Of a stretch of DNA of 64,000 nt, positions 26,061 to 38,529 are shown in pieces. The stretch's first letter is position 1. Each line of letters begins with the position of its first letter. Location: the NCBI RefSeq assembly GCF_037042905.1, contig NC_087251.1, positions 37,256,501 through 37,320,500 on the forward strand, written 5' to 3'. Origin of the DNA: Lytechinus pictus. Its lineage: Eukaryota > Echinodermata > Echinoidea > Temnopleuroida > Toxopneustidae. The translations under genes were made by a program, and so were the position numbers. Below the pieces are notes generated by a model. The model was not told the DNA's origin. It was given only the letters and a program-made list of their open reading frames with translations, and searched no databases.

Positions 26061-27840
26061 AAATCGTATTATTCACAAGTGATTATAAGCCAAGTAACTT
26101 AAAAGGTGTTGAAATGTTGTTATTTCATAAATAAATATATATATACATACATGTATATATATATGTATATATGAGTATGAAACATAATGAGATGATAATG
26201 AGTTATATAATGATATATAAACACAACAGTGCTTTTATTTTGAGGACGAATCTATCCAAGTGCCTATTCACTTTTATAAGTCAAATGCAGTATTATTAAC
26301 TCGAGGCTCACAGAAATATCATTCAGTTTGGTTGATAAGATTAACAAAACAATAGAGTCAAAGCTAAGAGGCTTTGAGGGGAGATGTCATCATGATCAAG
26401 CGTGCATACACATAGAAACCACTTAAATGATAGCAAAAGTAATTTGAAAAGGAATTAGAGCATGATACAGTTATCCCTTAACCAGATCTGTATATTTGTA
26501 ACCAATTCCATTTCTCTAATTACAGAGGGTCCTGAATCAGTGGAGAAATGGAAAATCCAGGGATGGCGTCCCAATCCCTGAAGAACAATTTAAATAAAAT
26601 GGAAAAAAGGACAATACATAGGATAGTGTGTAAAAAAAATTGGGGGCTACCCCTTGGCAACAAGGGGGTGATTATGCACTGAAATGATGATTTATCCTGT
26701 TTTACTTTATGCTTTAAAAATTCCTTGTCTATACAGATTATGTATTTTCAACTTGTGTAATTTGAATGTTGGATCCATCACTGATTTTCTATTACAATTC
26801 ATACATACATTACAAAGTTCCTACTAAGTACCAGTACTGTCACCTTTAAAATGAAAAAGATTTTGAAAAAATTACATGAGTCAGCACACATTAAATGCAA
26901 AATTATTATCACTTTTCTGAATTTATTTTGCCAAATATTTTTTCTGGTAATTGTTGCATTTGTTCACCATTCATTGCTTGACCCAGACTCCACTACTGGT
27001 GTTTCACACAGGTTTACGGACATGATATTAGGGAAACTTCAATATTTAACCCTCCTAAATTTGGAACTGCTAATGAAATCCATCCTGAAGAAAAATAAAT
27101 AAAAAATAAAGTCAACCCTAAAGATTTTGCTACTAGTAGTTGTTGCCAATCACTGTTTGAACACAAGAGGTCATTTTAATTCAATGGTTGAATAGCAACA
27201 AATTGATATTGATTAAAATAAATGTTCTAAAATTCACTCGTATTCTGGTATAAAGAAATGCCCCCAGATAAATCAAATATATTTTTACACAGAAGTTATT
27301 CAATAAATGAAACCCTGAAAAAAAAAAACATAAAAAAACCAAGAAATGCTTGTTTGATTTGTGGGTATTTCCTCTTTTTTGTTTGTGGTATGAATAAATA
27401 TTATTTTTTTTAACAGGTCTAGGATATTTATGCAAACTTCAACTGAACTTGAAGAACAATAAATAACATCAATTTTTTCCTGAGTATATCATTTTCTTAT
27501 AAAATCTCTATTCCCATCATCAGAAAATTTTCTGATAGACATGACAAATAAATATCAGTCTATGAAAAACCTTCCTAATTCCAACATATTTTCAAGAAAA
27601 CATTAGATTAGATGAATCTGTATTAGAGTGTACCATAGATGATCGAACATAAGCTTTTTAAGGCTTGCATTGTGGGTAACAGCACAGAAATATCCAGCCT
27701 TCACATCTCATTATCTATTATCATCACCACCTCACCTGCATCAAACCGTTCTCCCTCATCTGGTTTGCAATCCTTTTAAAGGACCTAACCAAGCACAACA
27801 AATAATACTTCTTCCTGTCTGTCTGCTTCTCCATCTATAC
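26061..27840. other. AT-rich intergenic stretch
   Basis: A (TA)-rich tract lies at 26125-26175. I see no gene, RNA or bounded element. Confidence 0.5.
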
Positions 27841-27849
27841 CAATACAGA

Positions 27850-28540
27850 CTTCTTCAATTTGTTGTTCAAACGGGTACGTCTCATGTGCCCTGGTCGTCG
27901 GTCTTCTTCACTCTGGTAAGACCTATCCAAAGTGGACCACCTTAAGACTTGCCATCTCCTCTACTTCTTCACTTTCTCCTTCCCTTTCTTCTACATCCTC
28001 ATCGGCTCCCCTGCTCTCCATGATTATTCAAGGAGTATCGCTTCTCTACCCTGCAAAAGAATACTTCAGAAGCCAGATCCCGGCCTTTGCCAATATTGTG
28101 TCTCCTCTTTCATGTCAGCGAAGTGCTTCTATCCTTGAGGGCCGAGGTCGCCAGTCTTCTTTTTTACGCTCGAACCAATCCTAAGTGGAACACACTGATT
28201 ATTCTTGGAATACCTCTTTGCCATTCCGTAAACAGATGCTGTAGATCCCCACCTTCACCGAGACAGTCTAGTCATGTCTCCCTTTCATTATTCACACAGG
28301 GATGTCCCCACTTCCAGTTAGAAAGCTGCTAGGATCCAGATCATCAGTATTCTATTTTCCTGGTCAAACCATTCCAAAGTGGACCACTTTCAGAGTTGTT
28401 GTTTCCTCTCCTTCTTCTCTTTCTTCTTCTTCCCCTTCTTCTACATTATCACCAACTCCTCTGGGATGGCTAGCAGATGGTCCTGCCACATCTGTACAAG
28501 AGAAACAAAATACATTTATCCATCTAATAAAACTGTAATG
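27850..28540 (-). repeat. Three tandem ~200-240 bp modules with acidic exon-like segments
   Basis: On the minus strand, GTGGTCCACTTTGGAATGGT (~28383), GTGTTCCACTTAGGATTGGT (~28190) and GTGGTCCACTTTGGATAGGT (~27945) mark three related modules. In the first and third a purine-rich stretch upstream reads as Glu-rich peptide ending LKVVHFG (DNVEEGEEEEREEGEE; DVEEREGESEEVEE). A good acceptor (TTTCTCTTGTACAG) precedes the first at ~28498. This may be exons of an acidic tandem-repeat protein or simply a purine-rich minisatellite; no donors are convincing. Confidence 0.45.
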
Positions 28541-28559
28541 AACATCTTGATAAATATTC

Positions 28560-28850
28560 ATAATAATAATATATGGTCTATTTATATAGTGCAGTTACTA
28601 TATGCATCTACTCTACTGCGCTTGATATTTGGTATCATATTATTACCCCGGCTGTAGCTTAGCCGCCATATAGGTGCTAAAGCATTCAAGGAATAAATCC
28701 TACCGGGTACCCATTCATCTCACCTGGGTCAAGTGCAGTACAATGTGGGTAAATTTAGTGCTGAAGGAAAACATGCCATAGCTGGGATTCAAACCCACAT
28801 CCCTTTGAAAGACCAGAGTCGTAACCACTAGCCCACGACGCCCCCATCAA
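28560..28850 (-). repeat. tRNA-derived SINE, near full length
   Basis: Read on the minus strand, the head GGGGGCGTCGTGGGCTAGTG carries an A-box-like TGGGCTAGTGG and, 40 bp on, a B-box-like GGTTTGAATCCC (28782-28793). The body has CACCTGGGTCAAG-complement, GCTACAGCCGGGGTAATAAT and AAGCGCAGTAGAG, and the tail is (ATT)n. RNA polymerase III internal promoters of this kind drive tRNA-derived SINEs. It is not a functional tRNA: the acceptor stem and anticodon arm do not fold. Confidence 0.8.
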
Positions 28851-28919
28851 AAGTTACGGGAAATTGGGGGAAAGAGGAATAAGACCACAAAATATTTTAA
28901 CAAGGCAAAAGCAATTTTA

Positions 28920-29721
28920 TGTCTCGCCCACTTATGAAAATAACCAGAAATATCGTGATTTGCGAGGGCACGTAACAGAATTGTATCGAACTTCATTATG
29001 AAATGACTGGGATGGAATAACACTTGTCATAAGAGTCTTGCACGCAAACTTTAATGTTGACCTCAAAATGAACTTTGACCATACCATGTGATCTCCCAAC
29101 ACAATAGCATGCAGGTCCCCTAAGTACATCTACCATCCAAGTTTGGTTGAAAAGTGATTTATGGTTGCAGAGGTATGTGTCGTAAGAGAGTCTTGCACGG
29201 AAACTTTAACATTGACCTGAAAATGACCTTTGACCTTACCATGTGACCTCCTAATGCAGCATGACATGCAGGTCTCATAAGTTCATCGACAATCCAAGTT
29301 TTGGTGAAAAGTGACTTGTGGTTGATGAGTTAGATGTCATATGAGAGTCTTGCATGTAAACTTTAACATTGACCTGAAAATGACCTTTGACCTTACCATG
29401 TGATCTCTGACTGCAGCATAACATGCAGGTCGCCAAATTACATCTACCATCCAAGTTTGGTTGAAAAGTGACTTGCGGTTGCAAAGTTAGGTGTCATAAG
29501 AGAGTCTTGCATGTAAACTTAAACGTTGACCTGAAAATGACCTTAGACCTTACCATGTGACCTACGACTGCAGCACAACATGCAGGTCCCCCAAATCCAT
29601 CTACCATGCAAGTTTGGTTGAAAAGTGGCTTACGGTTGTGGAGTTACGTGTCATAAGGTTTGTGACGGACGGACGACATTTGGATCCCTAAGTCTCGCCT
29701 ACACCTCTGGTGGGCGAGACA
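28920..29721 (+). repeat. Second TGACC-type family (GTCTCGCCCAC ends), full copy
   Basis: The left end TGTCTCGCCCACTTATGAAA and the right end CTGGTGGGCGAGACA form an inverted repeat. Four internal units of ~157 bp repeat AAGAGAGTCTTGCATGTAAA, CTTTAACATTGACCTGAAAA, TGACCTTTGACCTTACCATG and CCAAGTTTGGTTGAAAAGTG. The unit differs from copies 1-7 of the first family, but the terminal GTCTCGCC and the TGACCTTTGACC core are shared. A truncated second copy begins at 63703. Confidence 0.88.
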
Positions 29722-29884
29722 ATAAAACAATTTGAAAAAGTAATGATCCCTTTGTATGGCCATTGTCAGACATGTTATTCAAATACTGATTTGTAATTCA
29801 GTCTTACTCCAGTAATGTGTTTTTAATAGAATTTTCATTTATACATTCACCAAAAAAGGACTTCAAATGAACTATTATATAAAA

Positions 29885-30250
29885 CTAGATGGATTCTCAA
29901 TGGCACGCAGTAAGAATTTTTGCACAGGTAACTTAAATTTCAAATAATGACCTCTGCAAACTTTGACCTTGTGACCCTCAAATCTAATCAGATCATCATC
30001 ACTCCCAAATGCAAACATGAGCCAAGATTTGAGTTGAATGCTCAAATCATTCGATAGTTATCTCAAGAACAATATATTTTTGGGTATATAATGACCTCTT
30101 AGTCTTTAGACCTTTGATATTGCTTCCCCAAAACTAATCAGAACAAGGTCACTCCGATATGTATGCTTGGAGCAAGTTTGAAGTTGATCACGGGAATGAA
30201 AACGGGACAGACAAACAACCTACAGTGGATGGAGGCATCAAAATAGTAAT
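29885..30250 (+). repeat. Third related repeat (AATCAGATCATC family)
   Basis: GATTCTCAATGGCACGCA, GCACAGGTAACTTAAATTTC, AATGACC...TTTGACCTTGTGACCC and TCTAATCAGATCATCATCAC, followed by a diverged second unit (~30090-30180). A related copy lies at 45965-46150. No terminal repeats could be fixed. Confidence 0.55.
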
Positions 30251-30664
30251 ACCTGGCCACTAAATAGAATCATATAAAAATTTCACATGCACAGACAACA
30301 ATCAATCAAAATTATGCAAATCTGTATGTCTACTGATATAAACAAGTAAGATGTTTAAGACAGTCTGATCACTATAATCCTGATGGTTATAACCTTCCCA
30401 CGGTGCTGATTTTGTTGTTTGTGTTGTTGTTGAGTTGGTGGCATTTCAATTGAACTCTGTGGCCCGTATTCTGAAGTCAGGCTTAACTTAGACCACGGTC
30501 TCAATCTGTGCTAAAATTATAGGGAGCCAAAAATTCTGTTTACATTGTATATTTCTTATGTTTCCTTCTGCTTTCATAAGAAAAATACTGCAGTTATCAT
30601 TCCCAGACATCAATGAACAATTTGGGTGTCATATGAGTTAATAAATTAAAATTGTACTGTTAGG

Positions 30665-31160
30665 GATGTTTTGTTGACCCTAAATGACCTTTGACCTTGG
30701 TCGTGTGACCTGAAACTCACACATGATGTTAAGAGATACTTAAATGCTCTTATGTCTAAGTTTCATGAACTAGATTCATAAAATTTCAAAGTTATATGAT
30801 AATTCGACTAATACCCCCAAGATGGTCAAAGTTCATTGACCCTAAGTGACTTTTGACCTTGGTCATGTGACCTGAAACTCAGGCAGGATCTTCAGTGATA
30901 CATTATTACCCTTATGTTTAAGTTTCATGAACTAGGTCCATATACATTTCAATAACTTAACCTTGGTTAAGATTTCGATATTGATTCCCCCAACATGGTC
31001 TAGGTTCACTGACCCTAAATGACCTTTGACCTTGGTCATGTGACCTGAAACTCAGGTAGGATGTACTTAACCTTTTTCAATGTTGACGACGCCGCCGCCG
31101 CCACCACCGTCGTCGAAAAAGTGGCGCCTATAGTCTCGCTCTGCTATGCAGGTGAGACAA
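30665..31160 (+). repeat. TGACC-family repeat, left-truncated (copy 5)
   Basis: About two and a half internal units (TGACCTTTGACC at 30685 and 31020) and the family's right end: GACGCCGCCGCCGCCACCA then GTGGCGCCTATAGTCTCGCT and GCAGGTGAGACAA. The left end was not found. Confidence 0.82.
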
Positions 31161-31381
31161 ATACTAATAACTAGACAAAGTGGAAGTAAGACCAACTGTG
31201 CATTAGACCAAATGAGAATTAGACAACCGGTAAGTGGGTATAAGAAAGAGTGTATTGTAGACCAAATTCCAACTAGACCAAAATGGAGTATTGGACCAAC
31301 TGCTAGTACACCAACTGAATATAAACCATTTAGGCTGGCATCAGTAAGACTCGTATTCATTGGCAGGAAGATATACATGTA

Positions 31382-31854
31382 CAGTGTATTCCAGAAAAAA
31401 GGAAACTGGGATTCCCGAACACTTTTTTCAACAAAAATGATTCATGGTATTTCATTTACAGCAACGTAAAATTTCAGTTTTTTTATATTTTTTTTTAAAT
31501 CTAATATGAAACGAACATTTGATGCATGAATAAGCTAGAAGAATTTGACATTTCAATTACAAAACCAGATTGTGCAGGAAAAAATGGTAAGATTTGGCAG
31601 TACCAACTTCACTAGCATTGCTTTTGCAGCCTGTTCAGTTTATTTAATTCATTTCCTAATAAGAGAGGATTGAGATTCATATGTGAGTTTCTGTGAATAT
31701 CCTTGTTTGTAATCTGCCATGCGTGTATGAATTCCCTAAGTTATTTTGTTTCAAATGAAAATATATGTAGACTGTAATAATAATAAAAATGTTAATTTCT
31801 TTGCTTGTGATATCTATATCTGAAATAGGTTTCCTTTTTTTGCGGGACGCACTG
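31382..31854. mobile_element. 473 bp mariner-type MITE
   Basis: The left end CAGTGTATTCCAGAAAAAAG then GAAAC and, reversed, the right end CAGTGCGTCCCGCAAAAAAA then GGAAACC form the inverted repeat. TA flanks both sides (31380-31381, 31855-31856). No ORF of transposase size. Confidence 0.85.
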
Positions 31855-32019
31855 TACTATGGATTATGAAAAATGTGCCATACTCTCTCTCGTAAATCCC
31901 AGCCCTTACAAGCTTAACAATATAATTCTGTAATAAATTTGCTCTAATAAAAACGAAGATGGATAATAAATAAGTTTGAATTTCTATTCCAACTGAAGTA
32001 CTTTATTTCCTTATCTGTA

Positions 32020-33152
32020 AACAAGTGGCAGTCTCGCCTGCATTTCCAATTCAATATAGCTGCAGGGCTGACTTGTAAACAACTCCATAAAAGAGGAATA
32101 AATTTTCAAAGAGAGAAAAAAAAACACACATTCATTTGATAATGAAAATCCTAATTTCGGTGATCTTGACTAAGAAACCCGGGGGGGCCACTTTCATTGA
32201 CGAGTGGATGCCATGCCCGACCATGGGGTCTTGAAAAGCACCCTAAACACGTATTTTCCATATTCTGAAAATGCACCCCTTAACAAGTATTGGCGTGTGA
32301 AACCCTACCCTTAACAAGTATTGGAAACAAATACTATTGGCAAGTATTCCCAGAACTGAGCCCCTAAACAAGTACAGCGATGTATTTTCCATATTCTGAA
32401 AATGCACCCCTTAACAAGTATTGGAAACAAAACGATACTCTTAGCAAGTATTCCCTGAAATGAACCCCTAAACAAGTACAGAGAAATTTTATTGTTATGT
32501 CACGCGACCGTCAGTCGTTGGTTTTACCTTTAGACACCATTATTTTGGTTTAGTACGGCCCCACCTTCCACACCTCGCGCAAATCAGACTCTAAACACGT
32601 AGTGTTGGGGCAAAAAGGACATCCTTTATAAAACATTTTGATTTTGTTTTATCATCCCCGCATATTTGGCCCTAAACACGTATATTTTTCCGAGCGAAAT
32701 AGATACCCTTTTTTCAATTTTTTTGTGTTTTTGACACCCTTATCACGTAACATGCACTATCTTGAAAAAGACATCCTTTTTACGTGTATTTTTTGGTCGC
32801 GCATGGTATCCACTCGTCAATGTAAGTGGCCCCCCCCCCCCCCCCCCCCCGGGCTAAGAAACTGCATTTCATTTCATACTATATGTGATGTCCAATACAC
32901 AATACACAAGTTTCATTTTATGTGATGGAATATTCTTTAAATGACCTTTGACACTGATCATGTGATCTGAATCTAATGCGAGATGATCAGTGATGCTTGA
33001 TTACCTTTAATGTCCAAGTTTCATGAACTAGGTCCATATAATTCCTCAGTTATGAAGATATTTCAGAATTTGACTTTGGCAAAGATTTTAATGTTGACGC
33101 CATCGTTAGAAAAGTGGCGCATTTAGTCTCGGTATTCTATGCAGGCGAGACA
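32020..33152 (+). repeat. TGACC-family repeat split by an hAT-type MITE (copy 6)
   Basis: The left end AACAAGTGGCAGTCTCGCCT then GCATTTCCAATTCAATATAG; the right end ends AGAAAAGTGGCGCATTTAGT then GCAGGCGAGACAA. One internal unit remains (32935-33090). The interior is interrupted by the element at 32178-32853. Confidence 0.8.
32178..32853. mobile_element. 676 bp hAT-type MITE with perfect 8 bp duplication
   Basis: The left end CCCGGGGGGGCCACTTTCAT then TGACGAGTGGATGCCATG is mirrored by CATGGTATCCACTCGTCAAT then GTAAGTGGCC and a C-run. CTAAGAAA occurs exactly at 32170-32177 and 32854-32861, an 8 bp duplication as made by hAT transposases. Inside, AACAAGTATTGG and TGCACCCCTTAACAAGTATT recur four to five times. 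No ORF. Confidence 0.92.
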
Positions 33153-34129
33153 AGAAACAGAGAGCTTAATTCAGGTTAGCCCAGATTGGATGTTGATGTA
33201 TGGCAGCCGTCTTTCCCAAAGCTAACATAGAGGGTGGGCTACTTTACTCCCAATCCCTAACCAAGTACCAATCCCCAAATCTCCCTGTGTAAGGAGGGGA
33301 GATAAGGGGTATACATATCATCGCTGGGCTGTTAAAACCTTGTACCTCAAAACGAACAAAATTTGAAGACAGCCAAGAAAAAGTTAGATTTTAAATTAAG
33401 AACAAGCTAGAAAGAGTTTTCTACAGGAATTAGGAGACTGTTTTCAAACAATATGGCCCGAATTCACAAAGGTGGTTTTGAAAACTTATGAATAAAATAG
33501 CGTGCTTAACCATGGCAACACGCATTTTTTTATATACACAGTAGCTAGCCTGGGAGTAAAATTTGATCCATCGATGCATTCGATCAGTTTGCCAATAATC
33601 GGCACTCGAATGTTACTTTTTAAACTAATCGAATGTTCGCCAGATGATGATTACTGATTTGAAACATTCGATTATCAAAAGTACATGGCTGTTAACTTAG
33701 ATTTTTATAAACAAAGTGCAAGATATCAAATGAAATTTATGCTTAAATTAACAAATTCCAAAGATCGTATCTCTTTCATGACACGACAATGACGGCCAAG
33801 CCGCGGCCACCGCGCACTATTCAGATGTGTTGTGTTGATGTGCATGTCTCTATAGGCACTGTGCTGGACGCACTGAGTCAGCTGAGCTCAGTTCGCTCAT
33901 TATATGTCATTACAGCCACGCCCAATAATCATTTCAAAAGCGCCAACAAATACGCCCATATTGTCATAATAGCTTACATGTACTTGTACGTGAATCCTCC
34001 GAATCAGTCCTCAGAAGCCACGCCTCAGTATCGAGCTTGCTGTATTATGTTATACCCGCCCACTCAAACATTATCAGTGAATTTACCACGTGCGCGCGAG
34101 CATTTTCACGGTAGGAGGTAGTTTTTAGA

Positions 34130-35000
34130 TCACATCATTATACGAACTGTCGCCCTATTATCTATTGTTTTTTTAATTATTTTCCCAATCTGTTATCAAC
34201 TTTGCATAATGATGATTTCAATGTCTCGTAGTTCTCTAGAAAATCTTATAATGGTCCTGTGTTTGTATCGCATAAAAACTTGACCCCAGTGTGTGTCTCG
34301 TTCTTTTAACAGTAACACACAATCTCATTTTAATAACACGCATTGTGTGCATTGTCTGTGGTCTCACACCAAGTCCTAGCCTGTGCGTGGCCATTCACCC
34401 ATTGTAATGTCTGTAGTCCCATACACCCAGTTAGGCGAGTGTTCAATTCCAAATTATGGCCTGTAGTCCCACGCATTATGAACAATGTACATTTCACGTT
34501 CTCCATCACTTTTCAAATTGTCTTCATAATTTTGAATGAATACGATTTCATTAATGAAATATTGATTATTGTGTGGTACTGTATTGTGTTTCCCTAGTTT
34601 CGTCTTAAATCATTATTTTTGTGTTCGTGGATCATGGAACTATACCAAGATCCAAAGTCCCTAACACATGACATTCATTTGTGTATTGGGTCTATTTTTG
34701 TATGTGTGTTATCATCTAATGTGCACTATTGGGTGTATTATCATTTTTTTGTCGAGTGTTTGGTGATGTTTCATGGGCACGAGGGGCTATAGTACAGTAA
34801 CAGGTGCCTAGATTTTCCATGATCGGAAGTATATATTAATACAATAACAAAAGTATACATTTTATTAATTTAAAAAAATGATACTCTTATATATATTTGT
34901 TTAAGGACCCCCCTCTGAACTTGCGAAAGGGGGAGTGGCCTTTGATTTTCAGCATTGAATTAGTGTTTTAATATATTTTGGTATAAATAATTAAGCTGAT
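34130..35000. other. hAT 5' non-coding region
   Basis: AT-rich sequence between the left end and the transposase. TCTGTGGTCTCACACCAAGT and related CTGTAGTCCCA segments recur three times at 34355-34475. I see no coding region. Confidence 0.5.
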
Positions 35001-35114
35001 CATTTAAGTTTTTGCCATTTCTTGTGAACTTCGACTGCAAGGAAGTTTTCCTTGATTTTCTGCATGGATAACATGGCCCAACCTTCGAAATAGGAGCTTG
35101 TCCTTAGCAAAAAT

Positions 35115-36849
35115 TTGATTCCAAAAGACAACGCTAAGAGTGGGATATGGACATACTTTGTACCAGAAGGACAAGAGATTGATAAAGGGTCTTCGATTTG
35201 CGCCGTTTGTGGAATAAAGCTTAAGAATTCGGGCTGTACAACCAATTTGAGAAATCATCTTCAATCAAGACATCCTACCCAGTACCGACAATTTACTCAC
35301 AGCAACACCACCGCAGATGCTGCTGCTGGTGCATCGTCAAAATCGAAGGTGTCGAGTCCACCAACAGTTACGGTGATATTCTATTATTTTTCATTACTTC
35401 CAATGTGCAATTTTGAGAGACTATAATATATTACCCTGTTTTTATAATATTATGTTTTTATTTGTTTGTGATTATAATACTGAAAACACATTCCTTTAGT
35501 CTATTTTTTAAATAGAAATGTTGATGAAATTAAAGGGATAAATAATTTTGTTTCTGTCTTTTCATTTTAATTCCACAGGACATGTTCCAAAGATCAGTGG
35601 CATACAATCCAAGCAGTGGCCACTGGCCATGCCAAAGAACTGACAACAGCTGTAGCAAACCAACTTGCCCGAGATATGAAACCAATATACAGTCGAGGAA
35701 CCAGGCTTCGTGAAAATGCTCAATGTGTTCGATCCCAGATATACCCTTCCGTCGAGGAAGACATTTTCTACGTTCGTCATCCCAGAGCTGTACGAAAAAC
35801 TATGCAACAAAATCGTCTATCCCTTCGCTGTTGCAAGTGACAATTTCGCTCTCACTTTGGATCTCTGGACTGCCAGGAATATAAAGCAATATTTAGGAGT
35901 GACAATTCATTCAGTCACTGCGGAGTGGGATCTTTGTACCCACACATTGGAAAACACCGAGTGCCCTCCACCCCATGACGCAGAATGCATCTCAGCATCT
36001 CTTTTATCCGTGCTGGGAGATTGGAAAATGGATGCATCCCACTTGGCGGCGATAGTTACCGACAGTGCTGCAAACATAAGGAAAGTTGTCAGAGACAACG
36101 GATGGGCTCACCTTCCCTGTTTGGATTCACACTAAACTTGACTGCAAGGGCAGGACTGGATTGTAGGCTTATGCATACCCCCCTCGCAAGATGCGTGAAA
36201 TTGGCAGAATTTACGCATAGGAGCGCCAATGCAAGATGTTCACATAAGGTGGAATAGTACCTATGACATGCTATCGCGAATAATCAAACAACAGGCAATC
36301 TGCAGTGTCGTCCTTGAAATGAAGAAGACGGAGATGATGCCCACTATGGCAGAGTTCAAGACGATTGAGCAGGTCATAGCCCTCCTCAAGCCTATTCATG
36401 ACATGTCAGACTTCTTTTGTAGTGCATCAGTTACAACTATTTCCGGTATTTTGCCTTGTGTGTATCAGTTGGAAAATCTATGTGAAGAATGTGAATAATT
36501 AAGACACGCCTGCGACTGCCATGGCAAAGGTAGCAATGAGCCAAAAGCTCTCTGATGTCTATGAAAAGAGATACGTTATCGATCTCTTGCAAATCGCAAC
36601 CTTTTTGACCCCCGCTTCAAAAGCATGCCTTTTTATGGCGAGGATCGCGTTCAGGCTGTGCGCGATTTGGTAGGAAGAGAAACATTCCAAATGCACCTAC
36701 GCAATAACCCCACAGCAACTACGCCTACTGCTACCCCTGAAGAGCAAACTTTGGAACCACAACCTCCAAAAAAGTATACGCAATATTTGGGAAGATATGT
36801 GAAACCAGAAAGGCAGAACCCCAAAAGCCTGAACAAATGGTTCGCGTAG
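35115..36849 (+). pseudogene. hAT (ZBED-like) transposase, inactivated
   Basis: The first part (35115-~35372) starts MIPKDNAKSGIWTYFVPEGQ and holds a BED zinc finger (SSICAVCGIKLKNSG...NHLQSRHP). A probable intron (GTGATATT to TTCCACAG, 35373-35579) follows. The second part has the hAT catalytic-region signatures LDLWTARNIKQYLGVTIHSV, VTDSAANIRKVVRDNGW, TLNLTARAGL, IRWNSTYDMLSRII and LFDPRFKSMPFYG. These fall in different frames: shifts occur near 36130, 36210 and 36600, with a stop after NLCEECE at ~36497. The C-terminal dimerisation domain, needed for hAT activity, is absent; the reading frame ends in NPKSLNKWFA. Full hAT transposases are about 600-700 residues. Confidence 0.85.
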
Positions 36850-38400
36850 AATTGTCCCGCTATACCGGTGACCCCCCCTCCCTTCCCCTCACTGGAGACC
36901 CCTTGGCATGGTGGTGATGCAATGCTGCTCGATTTCCCATCATTGCAAAATTGGCGTGGAAAATTTTGTGCATCCCTGCCACAAGCGAACCTTGCGAATG
37001 ACTTTTCAGCTCAGCTGGACACAGCTGAAAAAGGGCCCATGTCATAATCATTGTTCATGCATTCTAACTTCGTTATTGATCTTGGAAATGATTATTTTAC
37101 AAATTCTCTTTTTTATCACCAGACTTTATATTTTCAAAATATCGGCCTCTCAGACTTTCCCGGCAGTGAAAAAAAAATGCTTACATGTTACTGCACCAAT
37201 GATAGCCTTATGCAAATACCTCTTTTTAAATGCACAGTGACAGTATTCAACAAATCTATCTTTTACGGTATGAATTTTGTGTTTAACTCGGCAGTCAACA
37301 AAAGTGATGGACCGATGGTCTAGGCCTATTTCATTTTATAACAATTTGTAGAATAACATAAATGTTGTAATGATTATGTGTACTTGAAAAAAATCATGAG
37401 ATTTATTATGATTGAATTGAAAATTGCATCTATTTCTTCCCGTCTTTGATATGTTATTATCTGTCAATATCTGAAATAACCATTTTCATTTTGCGGTGTG
37501 GTTGAAATAATGGCAAAGAGAACACTTCAATTTTCAGGTGCAAATTTACATGTATGTTCTTTATTTTCTTTTATGAGAGGAATGGTTACAAACTATGTAA
37601 AAAAATATTATTTTGAAGAAATTATTTCCTATATTTGAAATCATTATGCTTTAATTGATTTCGTATAATAATTGATTACCATTGCTATGAAAGCACAAAT
37701 TCATGAGAATGATGGAAATAAGTTTAATAAAGCCATATGTTATTGTTCATTATTAAATAATATTTATGACTTCTCTGATTATGAAATCGTGACTGAGAAA
37801 ATGACTTGTATATTGCTTGAGATAAATTAAACATAATGATGAAGGAACAAGACAGTGACTGATCTTAAATGAAACTGATGGAATTATGAAGACTGAATGA
37901 CTGTGACATGAATTAATGGAATAGTACCTTGTGAAAGAGCAACGGAGTATTATGACAAGAAAAAGAGAGTGATTTTTTAAATGAGTTATTTGAAATTGAT
38001 GAACTGATGAAAATCTGACGGGGAAGAGATTGACCGATTGACAAAATAAAAATAAATTAGACATCGTACTAGTTTGTGCTATGAATGATTGAATGGTAAA
38101 GAGGAAAACGAAAGTGAGAAGTTGATTGAAAAGATGTCTGTTCATACTATGGAAATTATGAGATGCAACAAAGTGAAATCATGGAAGTCAGTGAGAGTTG
38201 AGAAACTTTATTCCTATAGGATTGTATTTGTGTGTTTGCTTGAAAGAAAACCATGTGCTTTCTGAGGTTGCACTTATTTTGATAAATTGACAAATTAAAA
38301 AAAAAATCAGTGCGAATTCCATGTAGGCGTGTATCCTCCAAAAGCACATGGTTTTTAAGACTTATATGTTGCCGAATGCATTGGGTGTTTTCCCTGATTT
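36850..38400. other. hAT 3' non-coding region, AT-rich
   Basis: No ORF with recognisable content. Runs of TGAatgacTGTGA-like sequence around 37790-38160 look like degenerate short-period repetition. Confidence 0.45.
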
Positions 38401-38529
38401 CTATATATAATACTGGACCACGTGGTTTTGTTTACAAGGACCACGTACATCCATGGTGATGGGGTTTCCCAATGTGAAGACACGTTCGGTGCAAAAGCAC
38501 TACATACTGCACATCCAATCCCACTAATT

